A stretch of DNA of 64,000 nucleotides from Mycetohabitans endofungorum (GTDB taxonomy: Bacteria; Pseudomonadota; Gammaproteobacteria; Burkholderiales; Burkholderiaceae): NCBI RefSeq assembly GCF_002927045.1, contig NZ_PRDW01000008.1, positions 105,347 through 169,346 on the forward strand, written 5' to 3'. This document shows positions 9,087 through 20,402 of the stretch, piece by piece. The notes below the pieces were generated by a model that searched no databases, had not been told where the DNA came from, and was given only the letters and a program-made list of their open reading frames with translations. The position numbers and the translations under genes were made by a program. Each line of letters starts with the position of its first letter. The stretch's first letter is position 1.

Positions 9087-11334
<2,248 letters not shown>

Positions 11335-11438
11335 GAAATAGGACGGGCAGCGCAACGGCACGCTCGCGCAACCGCGCTACCCTGATGCACAATGCAGGGC
11401 CGTGCCAATAAAATCGATATTGTACTTGCGATAGCCTG

Positions 11439-13898
11439 ATGCCTTTGTCCCGTTATCCGCAGCCGGTGTTACCGCGATCAGGTGAACCCGATGCCGTGCC
11501 TGACGATGCCGCCGCAGGCGGTGCCGCCGTGCCCGGGCGCGCCGCCGTCGGGCCGTCGGCACAGCGCTCCCCGGCGGCCACGGTCGGCGACAAGGCTGCG
11601 GTCCAAGCCGCTGCTGACACGGCTGCCCAAGCTGTCGGCAGTCCCGCCATTCGGCCCGCTGGTAACGATTCGGCTAAGCCTACCGACAAGGCTGCGACGG
11701 GGCCCACCATCCAGGCCCTGGCTGAACCTGCTACCGACGCTTCGGCCAAGCTCGCTACCGACGCTCCAGCCAAGCCCGCTACCGAGACTTCAGTCAAACC
11801 CGCCGCCAAGGCGGCGGCCAAGCCCGCCGGCAAGTCGGGTGGCAGGCCGAGCGATAAATTGGCTCGGCTGGGGCTGGCGCGTGACATCGACCTGGTGCTG
11901 CATTTGCCGATGCGCTACGAGGACGAGACGACGCTGACGCCGATCGGCAAATTGCTGCCGGGCATGACCGCGCAGGTCCAGGGTGAAGTGGTGGACAACG
12001 AAATCGCCTACCGACCACGCCGCCAGATGCTGGTACGGCTGCGCGACGAGCATGGCGATGCGCTGATGCTGCGGTTTCTGAACTTTTGGGGCTCCCAGAC
12101 CCGGCAACTCGCGTCTGGCGCGCGCTTGCGCGTGCGTGGCGACGTGCGGGGGGGCTTCTTCGGGATGGAGATGGTGCACCCGGCATACCGAGTGGTCGAA
12201 GACGATGCGCCGTTGCCTGACGCATTGACGCCTGTGTATCCGAGTACGGCCGGCGTATCGCAGGCGTATTTGCGCCGTGCGATCGACAGCGCGCTGCAAC
12301 GCACACCCTTGCCGGAGTTGCTGCCGCCGCGGATCGCCGACGCGTTCCTGGCCCCGCTTGGGGTGCCGTCGCTGGCCGATGCGGTGCGCACGCTGCATCA
12401 CCCGCGTGCGGATGCGGATGAGGCCGCCCTAATGGACCGAACCCATCCGGCGTGGTTGCGGATCAAATTCGAGGAGTTGCTCGCGCAGCAATTGTCGCTC
12501 AAACGCGCGCATGACGAGCGGCGCTTGCGCGCCGCACCGGCAATGGCGCGTCGTCCCGCCGCTGATCGCGACGCGCTCGTCACGCGGTTGCATGCCGCAC
12601 TGCCGTTCCAACTGACCGGCGCGCAGCAGCGGGCCAGCGAGCAAATTGCGGTGGATCTGGCCGCGGCGCATCCGATGCAGCGGTTGCTGCAGGGGGACGT
12701 GGGCAGCGGCAAGACGGTGGTCGCCGCGCTGGCGGCGGCGCAGGCGATTGATGCCGGCTACCAGGCGGCGCTGATGGCCCCCACCGAGTTGCTGGCCGAA
12801 CAACATGCGCGCAAACTGCGCGGCTGGCTCGAGCCGCTGGGTGTGCGCACTGCGTGGCTGGCCGGTAGCCTGAAGGCGCGTGATAAGCGCGCCGCACTGG
12901 AGGCGGTGGCCAGCGGCGACGCGCAGCTGGTGGTCGGCACGCATGCGATGATCCAGGAGGCGGTGAAATTCGCCCGGCTTGGTTTGGTGATCGTGGACGA
13001 GCAGCACCGCTTTGGCGTCGAGCAGCGGCTTGCATTGCGCGCGAAGGCGCAGGCCGAAGCCGCGGTGTCGGGGTTCCAGCCACATCAATTGATGATGTCC
13101 GCGACGCCGATTCCGCGCACGCTCGCGATGACGTACTACGCGGACCTGGATGTGTCCACGATCGATGAGTTACCACCGGGGCGCACGCCGGTGCTTACCA
13201 AGCTGGTATCGGACGCGCGTCGCGATGAAGTGATTGCCCGCGTGCGCGAGGCCGCCCTGGCTGGACGCCAAGTGTACTGGGTGTGCCCGTTGATCGAGGA
13301 GAGCGAGGCGCTGCAACTGCAGACTGCCGTGGACACCTATGAGACACTCGTCGTCGCGCTGCCGCAGCTGCAGGTGGGGCTGGTGCACGGTCGCCTGGCG
13401 GCAGCCGACAAGGCCGACGTGATGGCGCGCTTTACCCGCAATGAGATTCATTTGCTGGTAGCGACCACGGTGATCGAGGTTGGCGTTGACGTGCCCAATG
13501 CGTCGTTGATGGTGATCGAGCACGCGGAGCGCTTCGGCCTCGCGCAATTGCACCAATTACGCGGCCGGGTCGGCCGGGGCAGCCAGTCGTCGGTGTGCCT
13601 GCTGATGTACGCCAGCCCGCTGTCGTTGGCGGCGCGCGAACGACTGCGCACGATGCGCGAGACCACAGACGGTTTCGAGATCGCGCGCCGGGATCTGGAG
13701 ATCCGTGGCCCAGGCGAATTCCTTGGCGCGCGGCAATCCGGCGCAGCGATGTTGCGCTTTGCAGACATCGAACAGGATGCTTGGCTGATCGAGCCGGCAC
13801 GGCGCGCGGCCGAGCGGCTGCTGGGCGAGTATCCGCAGGCCGCCGCCGCGCACTTGGCACGTTGGCTCGGCAGCCGCGAGCAGTACTTGAAGGCGTGA
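11439..13898 (+). CDS. recG: ATP-dependent DNA helicase RecG with long Ala-rich N-terminal extension
   Basis: RecG reverses stalled replication forks and processes branched DNA. The wedge domain begins near residue 145 (ARLGLARDIDLVLHLPMRYED). The helicase core shows GDVGSGKT near residue 420, DEQHRFGVEQR near 520, MSATPIPRTLA, and the C-terminal HGRL, ATTVIEVGVDVPNA and QLRGRVGRG motifs. The total of 819 residues exceeds the roughly 690 of E. coli RecG because of about 130 extra N-terminal residues rich in Ala, Pro, Thr and Lys, including four tandem octapeptides. The true start could be further downstream, but no good internal ATG precedes the wedge, so 11439 was kept. It is divergent from queA and followed by oxyR. 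Confidence 0.93.
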   Translation: MPLSRYPQPVLPRSGEPDAVPDDAAAGGAAVPGRAAVGPSAQRSPAATVGDKAAVQAAADTAAQAVGSPAIRPAGNDSAKPTDKAATGPTIQALAEPATDASAKLATDAPAKPATETSVKPAAKAAAKPAGKSGGRPSDKLARLGLARDIDLVLHLPMRYEDETTLTPIGKLLPGMTAQVQGEVVDNEIAYRPRRQMLVRLRDEHGDALMLRFLNFWGSQTRQLASGARLRVRGDVRGGFFGMEMVHPAYRVVEDDAPLPDALTPVYPSTAGVSQAYLRRAIDSALQRTPLPELLPPRIADAFLAPLGVPSLADAVRTLHHPRADADEAALMDRTHPAWLRIKFEELLAQQLSLKRAHDERRLRAAPAMARRPAADRDALVTRLHAALPFQLTGAQQRASEQIAVDLAAAHPMQRLLQGDVGSGKTVVAALAAAQAIDAGYQAALMAPTELLAEQHARKLRGWLEPLGVRTAWLAGSLKARDKRAALEAVASGDAQLVVGTHAMIQEAVKFARLGLVIVDEQHRFGVEQRLALRAKAQAEAAVSGFQPHQLMMSATPIPRTLAMTYYADLDVSTIDELPPGRTPVLTKLVSDARRDEVIARVREAALAGRQVYWVCPLIEESEALQLQTAVDTYETLVVALPQLQVGLVHGRLAAADKADVMARFTRNEIHLLVATTVIEVGVDVPNASLMVIEHAERFGLAQLHQLRGRVGRGSQSSVCLLMYASPLSLAARERLRTMRETTDGFEIARRDLEIRGPGEFLGARQSGAAMLRFADIEQDAWLIEPARRAAERLLGEYPQAAAAHLARWLGSREQYLKA
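11730..11825 (+). repeat. Four tandem octapeptide-coding repeats in recG
   Basis: Four 24-bp units encode ATDASAKL, ATDAPAKP, ATETSVKP and AAKAAAKP in a row (residues 98-129 of the RecG frame). The units are degenerate but in register and lie in the unconserved N-terminal extension, just before the wedge domain. Confidence 0.75.
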
Positions 13899-14014
13899 AG
13901 GTGAGAAGGCAGGTTTCCGGCCATGCCGGCGAGGGGGATAAAGGCCCCTTGGCAAATGGGCCGGCAACGCGTATAAGAGAAATCTATCGAAAGTATCGCC
14001 TTGATTAGTCGATA

Positions 14015-14974
14015 ATGACGCTCACCGAACTCAAGTACATCGTTGCCGTTGCCCGGGAACGCCATTTTGGCCGGGCGGCGGAGGCGTGTTTCGTCAGCCA
14101 GCCGACGTTGTCGGTCGCGATTAAGAAGCTCGAGGACGAACTGAACGTTCAGATCTTCGAGCGTGGTACCAGCGAGGTCAGCGTCACGCCGATCGGCGAG
14201 CAGATCGTCACCCAGGCGCAACGTGTGCTCGAGCAGACGCTCGCAATCAAGGAAATCGCCAAGCAGGGCAAGGATCCGCTGGTCGGGCCGCTGCGGCTCG
14301 GCGTGATTTATACGATCGGCCCGTATTTGCTGCCGGCGCTGGTCAAGCAGATGATCGAGACGGTGCCGCAGATGCCGCTGATGCTGCAGGAGAACTTCAC
14401 GCTGAAGCTGATCGAACTGCTCAAGCAAGGCGAGATCGACGTCGCGATCATGGCGCTGCCGTTCCCGGAAACCGGCTTGATGGTCCGTGCGCTGTATGAC
14501 GAACCGTTCGTGGTCGCGCTTCCTGCGGGACACCCGTGGGAGCGGCGCAATGCGATCAATGCCGAGGACCTGAAACAGGAAACGATGTTGCTGCTGGGCA
14601 GCGGCCACTGTTTCCGGGACCATGTGCTGGGCGTGTGCCCGGAGCTAATGCGCTTTTCGCAGAACGCGGACGGGATTCAGAAGACGTTCGAGGGCAGCTC
14701 GCTGGAGACGATCCGTCACATGGTGGCCAGCGGCGTGGGCATCACCGTGCTGCCGCGCACCTCGGTGCAGGAAGTACGCGCGCATGCGAGCGGCGTGGAC
14801 AATGGCCTGCTTAGCTACGTGCCGTTTACCGAGCCGCAGCCGGACCGGCGCGTGGTGCTGGCATGGCGCAAGAGCTTCACGCGGATGCCGGCGATCGATG
14901 CGATCTGCGATGCGGTCCGCGCGTGCGAGTTACCCGGTACGCGCAAACTCGAATTGCCCGCCGCGGTCAACTGA
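14015..14974 (+). CDS. oxyR: OxyR, peroxide-sensing LysR-type regulator
   Basis: The product has 319 residues. A LysR helix-turn-helix lies at residues 3-62 (TELKYIVAVARERHFGRAA, SQPTLSVAIKKLEDEL). The effector domain carries the redox pair in GSGHCFRDHVLGVCPE, and the codons place the cysteines at positions 199 and 208, exactly as in E. coli OxyR. Oxidation by hydrogen peroxide joins them and activates the regulator. The gene starts 116 bp after recG. It ends 24 bp before dps, an expected OxyR target, so the two are probably cotranscribed. In the Burkholderia genomes I remember, katG lies between oxyR and dps; it is absent here. Confidence 0.97.
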   Translation: MTLTELKYIVAVARERHFGRAAEACFVSQPTLSVAIKKLEDELNVQIFERGTSEVSVTPIGEQIVTQAQRVLEQTLAIKEIAKQGKDPLVGPLRLGVIYTIGPYLLPALVKQMIETVPQMPLMLQENFTLKLIELLKQGEIDVAIMALPFPETGLMVRALYDEPFVVALPAGHPWERRNAINAEDLKQETMLLLGSGHCFRDHVLGVCPELMRFSQNADGIQKTFEGSSLETIRHMVASGVGITVLPRTSVQEVRAHASGVDNGLLSYVPFTEPQPDRRVVLAWRKSFTRMPAIDAICDAVRACELPGTRKLELPAAVN

Positions 14975-14998
14975 CTGTTTTTTTCCACGGAGGCCATG

Positions 14999-15481
14999 AT
15001 GTCACTTCACCCCACTCGTAACACGCTGCCCGAGGACATCCGCCGCCAATCGATCGGCTTGCTTGGACAGTCATTGATCACGGCAATCGATCTTCAGCGG
15101 CAGGCGAAGCAGGCGCATTGGAATGTCCAGGGGCCACAATTCATCGCATTGCACCTGTTGTTCGACGAAGTCCACTCGGCAGCGGTCGAATGGGCGGACT
15201 TGAGTGCCGAGCGACTGGTCGCACTTGGCGGCACAGCGGATGGCCGCATTCAGCAGGTCGCCGGCCAATCGCCACTGCCGCCGTATCCGCTCGAACTCAG
15301 GGATGGCAAGGACCACGTCCGGCAACTTGCCGATGCGTTGGCCAAGTACGGCCAGCAGGTCCACCAGGCGATCATCGCAACGGCCGACGTCGGCGACCCG
15401 ACATCGTCCGATCTGTTCACCGAAATTTCCCGCGGCGTGGACGAACACCTGTGGAAGGTCGACGCGCATCACTACGGGTGA
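14999..15481 (+). CDS. dps: Dps-family DNA-binding ferritin
   Basis: This 160-residue protein belongs to the Dps/ferritin-like group. Such proteins form 12-subunit shells that bind DNA and oxidise and store iron with peroxide, protecting DNA. Ferroxidase-type residues sit in AKQAHWNVQGPQFIALHLLFDEV near residues 35-57. The C-terminal part holds EISRGVDEHLWKVDAHH, usual for the group. Two ATGs stand in tandem at 14996 and 14999. The GGAGG ribosome-binding site at 14989-14993 is only 2 bases from the first and 5 from the second, so the second was chosen. Its position directly behind oxyR fits peroxide control. Confidence 0.93.
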   Translation: MSLHPTRNTLPEDIRRQSIGLLGQSLITAIDLQRQAKQAHWNVQGPQFIALHLLFDEVHSAAVEWADLSAERLVALGGTADGRIQQVAGQSPLPPYPLELRDGKDHVRQLADALAKYGQQVHQAIIATADVGDPTSSDLFTEISRGVDEHLWKVDAHHYG

Positions 15482-15632
15482 TGGCCTGCGCGCCGGTCCG
15501 CTGTCCGGGCGGCCCGGCCCACGCGAAGCGGCGCGGCGCGACCAGCAGGCGGCAAACGACAAGCAGCAAGCAGCGGCCTACGCGCGTTTTCACCTAGAAT
15601 AACGGATCACGACGTTTCGATCCGAGTGCTGC

Positions 15633-16508
15633 ATGATGTCCACGCTAACCTTGCGTCTGCCGTTGTATTTCCGCCTGCTGCGGCTGCACAGGCCGATCGG
15701 CAGCGTGCTGCTGCTGTGGCCGACGCTCAATGCGTTATGGGTAGCAGCAGACGGCCATCCCCCCGCCTATATCGTTGCGATCTTCGCGATTGGCACTGTT
15801 CTGATGCGCTCGGCCGGATGCGCGGTCAACGATTACGCAGACCGCGATTTCGACAAGCATGTGAAGCGCACGCAGGATCGCCCTCTCACGTCGGGCCAGA
15901 TTGCCCCGTGGGAAGCACTTGCGGTAGCGGCCGTGCTTGCGCTGGTGTCGTTCCTGCTGATCCTGCCGCTGAACTCGCTGACCAAGTGGCTCTCTGTCGC
16001 GGCGCTGTTCGTGGCGGGCACGTATCCGTTTATGAAGCGCTTTTTCGCGATTCCGCAGGCCTACTTGGGCATTGCGTTCGGCTTCGGGATCCCAATGGGG
16101 TTCGCCGCGATCCAGGGCCATGTGCCGCCGCTCGCGTGGCTGATGCTGCTGGCGAACGTGTTCTGGTCGCTCGCCTACGACACCGCCTACGCGATGGTGG
16201 ACCGCGATGATGACATCAAGATCGGCATTCGCACGTCCGCATTGACGTTCGGCCGTTTCGACGTGCTGGCCGTGATGCTGTGCTACGCAGCGATGCTGGG
16301 CATTTATGCGTGGATCGGCTATGCACGGCACTGGTCCGTCGCGTACTGGGCTGGATGGGCGGGCGCACTCGGCTGTGCAGCGTACCACTACACGTTGATC
16401 CGCGACCGCGACCGGATGCGGTGCTTTGCGGCGTTCATGCACAACAACTGGCTCGGCGGTATTCTGTTCGCCGGTCTCGCCGCGCACTATGCAAGCACGG
16501 GGCTCTAA
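15633..16508 (+). CDS. ubiA: 4-hydroxybenzoate octaprenyltransferase
   Basis: UbiA attaches the polyprenyl tail to 4-hydroxybenzoate in ubiquinone synthesis and is an integral inner-membrane enzyme. The 291-residue sequence starts with [20 protein letters not shown], typical of the family, and has about eight or nine membrane helices. The first Asp-rich prenyl-diphosphate motif is NDYADRDFD near residue 66. The second is [12 protein letters not shown] near residue 183. An alternative start one codon later (15636) is equally possible. The 151-bp spacer after dps has no clear gene. It ends 15 bp before the stop of proC on the other strand. Confidence 0.95.
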   Translation: MMSTLTLRLPLYFRLLRLHRPIGSVLLLWPTLNALWVAADGHPPAYIVAIFAIGTVLMRSAGCAVNDYADRDFDKHVKRTQDRPLTSGQIAPWEALAVAAVLALVSFLLILPLNSLTKWLSVAALFVAGTYPFMKRFFAIPQAYLGIAFGFGIPMGFAAIQGHVPPLAWLMLLANVFWSLAYDTAYAMVDRDDDIKIGIRTSALTFGRFDVLAVMLCYAAMLGIYAWIGYARHWSVAYWAGWAGALGCAAYHYTLIRDRDRMRCFAAFMHNNWLGGILFAGLAAHYASTGL

Positions 16509-16523
16509 GCGCGCGGCGCCTGC

Positions 16524-17336
16524 TCATTGTTTGCCGAACGCGCCGCCCATCTGGATCGCTCGGGTGTGGGCCGCCAACGCGCCGCGTACGATCGCCGCGC
16601 CGATGCCGTCGGCCTCGAAGGACTCGAGCGCGGCGGCCGTTGTGCCACCTTTCGAGGTCACGCGCTCGCGCAGCACGCTGGCGGACTCGCCTGACTGTGC
16701 GGCCAGTTGGGCGGCACCGGTGAACGTGGCGAGCGCCAGGGCGCGCGCCTGTTCATCGTCGAGTCCCAATTGGCGCGCGGCGCGCTGCAGGGCCTCGATG
16801 AAGTAGAACACGTAGGCCGGGCCGCTGCCGGAAATGGCCGTCACTGCATCGATTTTCGATTCATCGTCGCACCACACGATCTCGCCGACCGCGCGCAGCA
16901 CCCGCTCGGCGAGCGCTCGGTCGGTATCATCGACACCGTGTAGCGCTGCCAGACCGGTTACGCCCATGCCAATCAGCGCTGGGGTATTGGGCATCGTGCG
17001 CACCACGCGCGGGTAGCCGTTGAGCCAATGCGAGATGTCTGCCGCGCGGATCCCGGCGGCAATGCTGATGATCAGCTGCGCACGCAGCCACGGCGCGAGC
17101 GATTCGACCACGGTTTTCATCACCTGAGGCTTGACCGCGATGACGATCGCATCGTAGTCGCCGAGCGAGGCGTCGACAGCGTCGCCGGTATGTATCGAGT
17201 GTTGTTGCGCCAAGCGCGCGCGCGCGTCGGCTGACGGGTCGATGGCGTACAGGTCGGCGGTCGGGATGCCACGCTTGAGCAGCCCGCCGATCAGGGCGGC
17301 GGCCATGTTGCCTGCGCCGATGAATGCAATTTTCAT
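16524..17336 (-). CDS. proC: Pyrroline-5-carboxylate reductase
   Basis: ProC reduces pyrroline-5-carboxylate to proline with NAD(P)H, the last step of proline synthesis. The 270-residue chain begins with the dinucleotide-binding motif FIGAGNMAAALIGGLLKRG at residues 5-23. It includes VRTMPNTPALIGMGVT near residue 115 and the conserved dimer/active-site region AISGSGPAYVFYFIEAL near residue 167, then TSKGGTTAAALESFE. It is the last gene of a minus-strand run, 11 bp after yggS; the yggS-proC pairing is very common in bacteria. Confidence 0.97.
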   Translation of the reverse strand: MKIAFIGAGNMAAALIGGLLKRGIPTADLYAIDPSADARARLAQQHSIHTGDAVDASLGDYDAIVIAVKPQVMKTVVESLAPWLRAQLIISIAAGIRAADISHWLNGYPRVVRTMPNTPALIGMGVTGLAALHGVDDTDRALAERVLRAVGEIVWCDDESKIDAVTAISGSGPAYVFYFIEALQRAARQLGLDDEQARALALATFTGAAQLAAQSGESASVLRERVTSKGGTTAAALESFEADGIGAAIVRGALAAHTRAIQMGGAFGKQ

Positions 17337-17347
17337 GGGGATTCCGT

Positions 17348-18052
17348 TCAGTGAGTGGGATAGGTTCGTGCGCCGAAAATCGCGGTGCCGACCCGCACGA
17401 TCGTCGCGCCTTCGAGAATGGCCGCGTCCAGATCGGCCGACATGCCCATCGACAGTGTATCGAGGCCGAGGCCTTGTGCATTGACAGCATCGAATAGTTC
17501 GCGCAATCGCCGATGCGGCGCGCGCTGCGCGTGCAGCCCGGACACGGGCTCAGGGATCGACATCAGTCCGCGCAGCCGCAGCCGGGGCAGCGCCGCCACG
17601 TCGCGTGCCAGCGTGGCAACATCATCGGGCGCGACGCCGCTCTTGGACGCCTCGCCACTGACGTTGACCTGCACGCAGACATTGAGCGGCGGCAGGTGGG
17701 CGGGCCGTTGCTCGGACAGCCGGTGCGCGATCTTGAGTCGGTCGACCGAATGCACCCAGTCGAACTGCTCAGCGACCGGCCGCGTCTTGTTCGACTGCAG
17801 TGGCCCGATGAAATGCCATTCGAGCGACGCACGCAACGGCTGCAGGGTGGCGATCTTGTCCAATGCCCCCTGCACATAGTTTTCACCGAACGCCTGCTGG
17901 CCCGCCGCGTGGGCGGCGCGTAGGGTGTCGGCCGGAAAGGTCTTGGACACGGCGAGCAATTGCACGCTCGCCGGATCGCGGCCGGCGGCCGCAGCCACCG
18001 CGGCAATACGTCGGCGGACTTCGTCCAAATGTTGCGCAATGAGGGAGGGCAT
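17348..18052 (-). CDS. yggS: YggS/PROSC-type pyridoxal phosphate homeostasis protein
   Basis: The 234-residue single-domain TIM-barrel protein resembles the N-terminal domain of alanine racemase and binds PLP without known enzymatic activity; the family buffers PLP. The PLP lysine is K37 in LLAVSKTF. Later motifs are FGENYVQGALDK, WHFIGPLQSNKTR, the phosphate-binding stretch LRGLMSIPEP, and LSMGMSADLDAAI near the end. The ATG before MPSLIAQHLDEV was chosen; the frame continues upstream without similarity. The gap to glcF upstream is 19 bp and to proC downstream 11 bp, so it belongs to this operon. Confidence 0.95.
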   Translation of the reverse strand: MPSLIAQHLDEVRRRIAAVAAAAGRDPASVQLLAVSKTFPADTLRAAHAAGQQAFGENYVQGALDKIATLQPLRASLEWHFIGPLQSNKTRPVAEQFDWVHSVDRLKIAHRLSEQRPAHLPPLNVCVQVNVSGEASKSGVAPDDVATLARDVAALPRLRLRGLMSIPEPVSGLHAQRAPHRRLRELFDAVNAQGLGLDTLSMGMSADLDAAILEGATIVRVGTAIFGARTYPTH

Positions 18053-18071
18053 GACGTGGAACGGGAAGGGT

Positions 18072-19298
18072 TTAATCGGACAGCAGGCGATCGACGAGTT
18101 CGATCCAATGCGCGACCGGCGTCGACGTGCCGCTTTGTAGGTGCGCAATGCAGCCCACGTTCGCCGAGACGATCATCTGCGGCTCGAGTGCCGACAAGCG
18201 TTCGAGCTTCTGGTTGCGCAGCGTGTAGGACAGCGCCGGCTGCAGCACCGAGTACGTGCCGGCCGAGCCGCAGCAAATGTGTGCGTCGGATGGCACACGC
18301 ACTTCCAGGCCAAGCGCCTGGAGCAGCCGCTCGACGCGCCCGGTGATTTTCTGCCCATGCTGCAGCGTGCATGGCGGGTGGTAGGCGACCGTATGGATGC
18401 CGCGCCGGCGTAGGCGGGACGCGAGTTCGGCTTCATAGCGGGGCAGCAGCTCGGCCAGGTCCTGTGCCAGGCCGGCCACGTGCGCCGCCTTGTGGGCGTA
18501 CGCTGGATCGTCGCGCAGCAGGTGTGCGTATTCCTTGATCGTTACGCCGCATCCGGAGGCATTGATGACGATGGCGGCGGCGCCCTGCTCGATGTGGGGC
18601 CACCATGCGTCGATGTTGCGGCGTGCGTCATCGAGCGCCTGTGCGTGGTACCCCAGGTGCAGCCGGATGGCACCGCAGCAGCCGGCGTCGCCGGCCACGA
18701 CCGGTTCAATGCCGAGCGCGTCGAGCACGCGCGCGGTCGCTACGTTGATGTTGGGCATCATGCCGGGCTGCACGCAGCCGGTCAGCATTAGCATCTTGGT
18801 TGGGTGCCGCGCTGTTGGCCACGCGCGCGGACGTTGCCGTGGTGGCACCTTGTCGCGCAGCCGCTTGGGTAGCAGCGCACGCAAATGCTGTCCGAGCCGC
18901 ATCGCCGGCGTGAACAGTGCCGCATTCGGCAGCAAGCTTGCCAGCAGGCGCCGTACGAGCCGCGAGCGCCAACGGCGCGGCACCTTCTGCTCGACAAGCT
19001 TGCGCCCGATTTGCGCCAGTCGCCCGTACTGCACGCCGGACGGACAAGTCGTCTCGCAATTGCGGCACGTCAGACAGCGGTCCAGGTGCAACTGCGTGCT
19101 ACGCGTGACCGGTGCGCCCTCAAGCATTTGCTTGATCAAATAGATGCGCCCGCGCGGGCCGTCCAACTCGTCGCCGAGGATTTGATAGGTGGGGCAGGTC
19201 GCCATGCAGAAACCGCAATGCACGCATCTGCGCAGGATGGCATTGGCCTCGTTGCCGTCCGGTGTATTGCGAATGAAGTCCGCGAGATTGGTCTGCAT
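18072..19298 (-). CDS. glcF: Glycolate oxidase iron-sulfur subunit GlcF
   Basis: GlcF carries electrons from the GlcD/GlcE flavoproteins to the quinone pool when glycolate is oxidised to glyoxylate. The 408-residue chain holds two 4Fe-4S clusters, CVHCGFCMATCP (Cys 25, 28, 31, 35) and CLTCRNCETTCP (Cys 75, 78, 81, 85). Two CCG-type domains follow, each marked by a Cys-Cys-Gly: GDAGCCGAIRLHLGYH and ICCGSAGTYSVLQP. It starts 8 bp after the glcE stop and is followed by yggS after 19 bp. The motif set is complete, so it is likely functional. Confidence 0.95.
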   Translation of the reverse strand: MQTNLADFIRNTPDGNEANAILRRCVHCGFCMATCPTYQILGDELDGPRGRIYLIKQMLEGAPVTRSTQLHLDRCLTCRNCETTCPSGVQYGRLAQIGRKLVEQKVPRRWRSRLVRRLLASLLPNAALFTPAMRLGQHLRALLPKRLRDKVPPRQRPRAWPTARHPTKMLMLTGCVQPGMMPNINVATARVLDALGIEPVVAGDAGCCGAIRLHLGYHAQALDDARRNIDAWWPHIEQGAAAIVINASGCGVTIKEYAHLLRDDPAYAHKAAHVAGLAQDLAELLPRYEAELASRLRRRGIHTVAYHPPCTLQHGQKITGRVERLLQALGLEVRVPSDAHICCGSAGTYSVLQPALSYTLRNQKLERLSALEPQMIVSANVGCIAHLQSGTSTPVAHWIELVDRLLSD

Positions 19299-19306
19299 CG
19301 CAGCAG

Positions 19307-20398
19307 TCAGAAGTCCGGGTAGAGCCGGCCACGATTGAAGATGCGTGCCGGGTCGAATACCGCTTTCAGGCGGCGATGAATGTTCATCAGCGGCGAGGGC
19401 AGCGGGGTGAACACACTGACGTTACGATTGTAGCGCGAACCGCAGCGAAACAGCGTCGCATGGCCGCCGGCCTGCCGCGCCGCCATGCGCACCGTCTGCG
19501 CATCGGTATCGGTGACCCACCAGCGCTGCGCGCCGCCCCATTCCATCAACTGGGCACCGGGTAACTGTAGCGGTTCGGTGATCGATGGCAGCGACAGGCG
19601 CCATAGCGCCGCGTCGGCTGGAATCATCTGAAAGAACGCATCGGTCTGCTCGCGCAGCCCCATCCAGAAGCGCTCGGCCTCCACCGCGTCGACCACCTCG
19701 CCGCCGAGCCTGTTGCGCGCGCTTTTGAGCGCGCTGTCCGCACCGCCCAGTCGCAACGCCAGCGTGCCGTTGCGCCATGCACTGGCGGTCAGCGGCAGCG
19801 GTCGGCCAGCCCATTCGTTGAGCTTGCGTACCGCGTCGGTGCCGTTCATGTCGAACTTCAGCGTCAACTCCGCATTCGGGCGTGGCAGCACTTTCAACGA
19901 CACGTCTAGCAGCAGGCCGAGCGTGCCGAGTGAGCCGGCCATCAGCCGCGCGATATCGTAGCCGGCGACATTCTTCATCACGCGCCCGCCAAAGCGCAGC
20001 ACGTCGCCGCGTCCGTTCATCACAGTCGTACCCAGCACGAAGTCGCGCGGCGCGCCCGCGCTGGCCCGGCGTGGGCCAGCCAGACCGGCGGCGATGCAAC
20101 CGCCGATTGTCGCGCTACGACCGAAGTGCGGCGGCTCGAACGCGAGCATTTGACGATGCTCGGCCAGTGCCGCCTCGATGTCGGCCAACGGCGTGCCGCA
20201 GTACGCGGTGATCACCAGTTCGGCCGGATCGTAGGCGATGATGCCGCTTACCACGCGCGTATCGAGCACTTCCCCCTCGATGTGCTGGCCATACCACGAC
20301 TTGGTGCCGCCGCCGCGGATCTGCAGCGGCACGCCGCGCTCGCTGGCTTGCATGACCTGCGAGCGCAGGCTCGCGTAGGGGTGTGGCATCTGCGTCAT
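19307..20398 (-). CDS. glcE: Glycolate oxidase FAD-binding subunit GlcE
   Basis: The 363-residue product is a shorter relative of GlcD. It has the FAD-binding PCMH fold: LQIRGGGTKSWYG near residue 26, VITAYCGTPLADIEAAL, and SATIGGCIAAGLAGPRRA near residue 95. The chain ends FDPARIFNRGRLYPDF, as usual for GlcE. The ATG at 20398 (MTQMPHPYASL) is 4 bp after the glcD stop, which argues for this start rather than the longer upstream frame. GlcD, GlcE and GlcF together form the membrane-associated glycolate dehydrogenase; all three are present in the usual order. Confidence 0.94.
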   Translation of the reverse strand: MTQMPHPYASLRSQVMQASERGVPLQIRGGGTKSWYGQHIEGEVLDTRVVSGIIAYDPAELVITAYCGTPLADIEAALAEHRQMLAFEPPHFGRSATIGGCIAAGLAGPRRASAGAPRDFVLGTTVMNGRGDVLRFGGRVMKNVAGYDIARLMAGSLGTLGLLLDVSLKVLPRPNAELTLKFDMNGTDAVRKLNEWAGRPLPLTASAWRNGTLALRLGGADSALKSARNRLGGEVVDAVEAERFWMGLREQTDAFFQMIPADAALWRLSLPSITEPLQLPGAQLMEWGGAQRWWVTDTDAQTVRMAARQAGGHATLFRCGSRYNRNVSVFTPLPSPLMNIHRRLKAVFDPARIFNRGRLYPDF

Positions 20399-20402
20399 CG
20401 TG

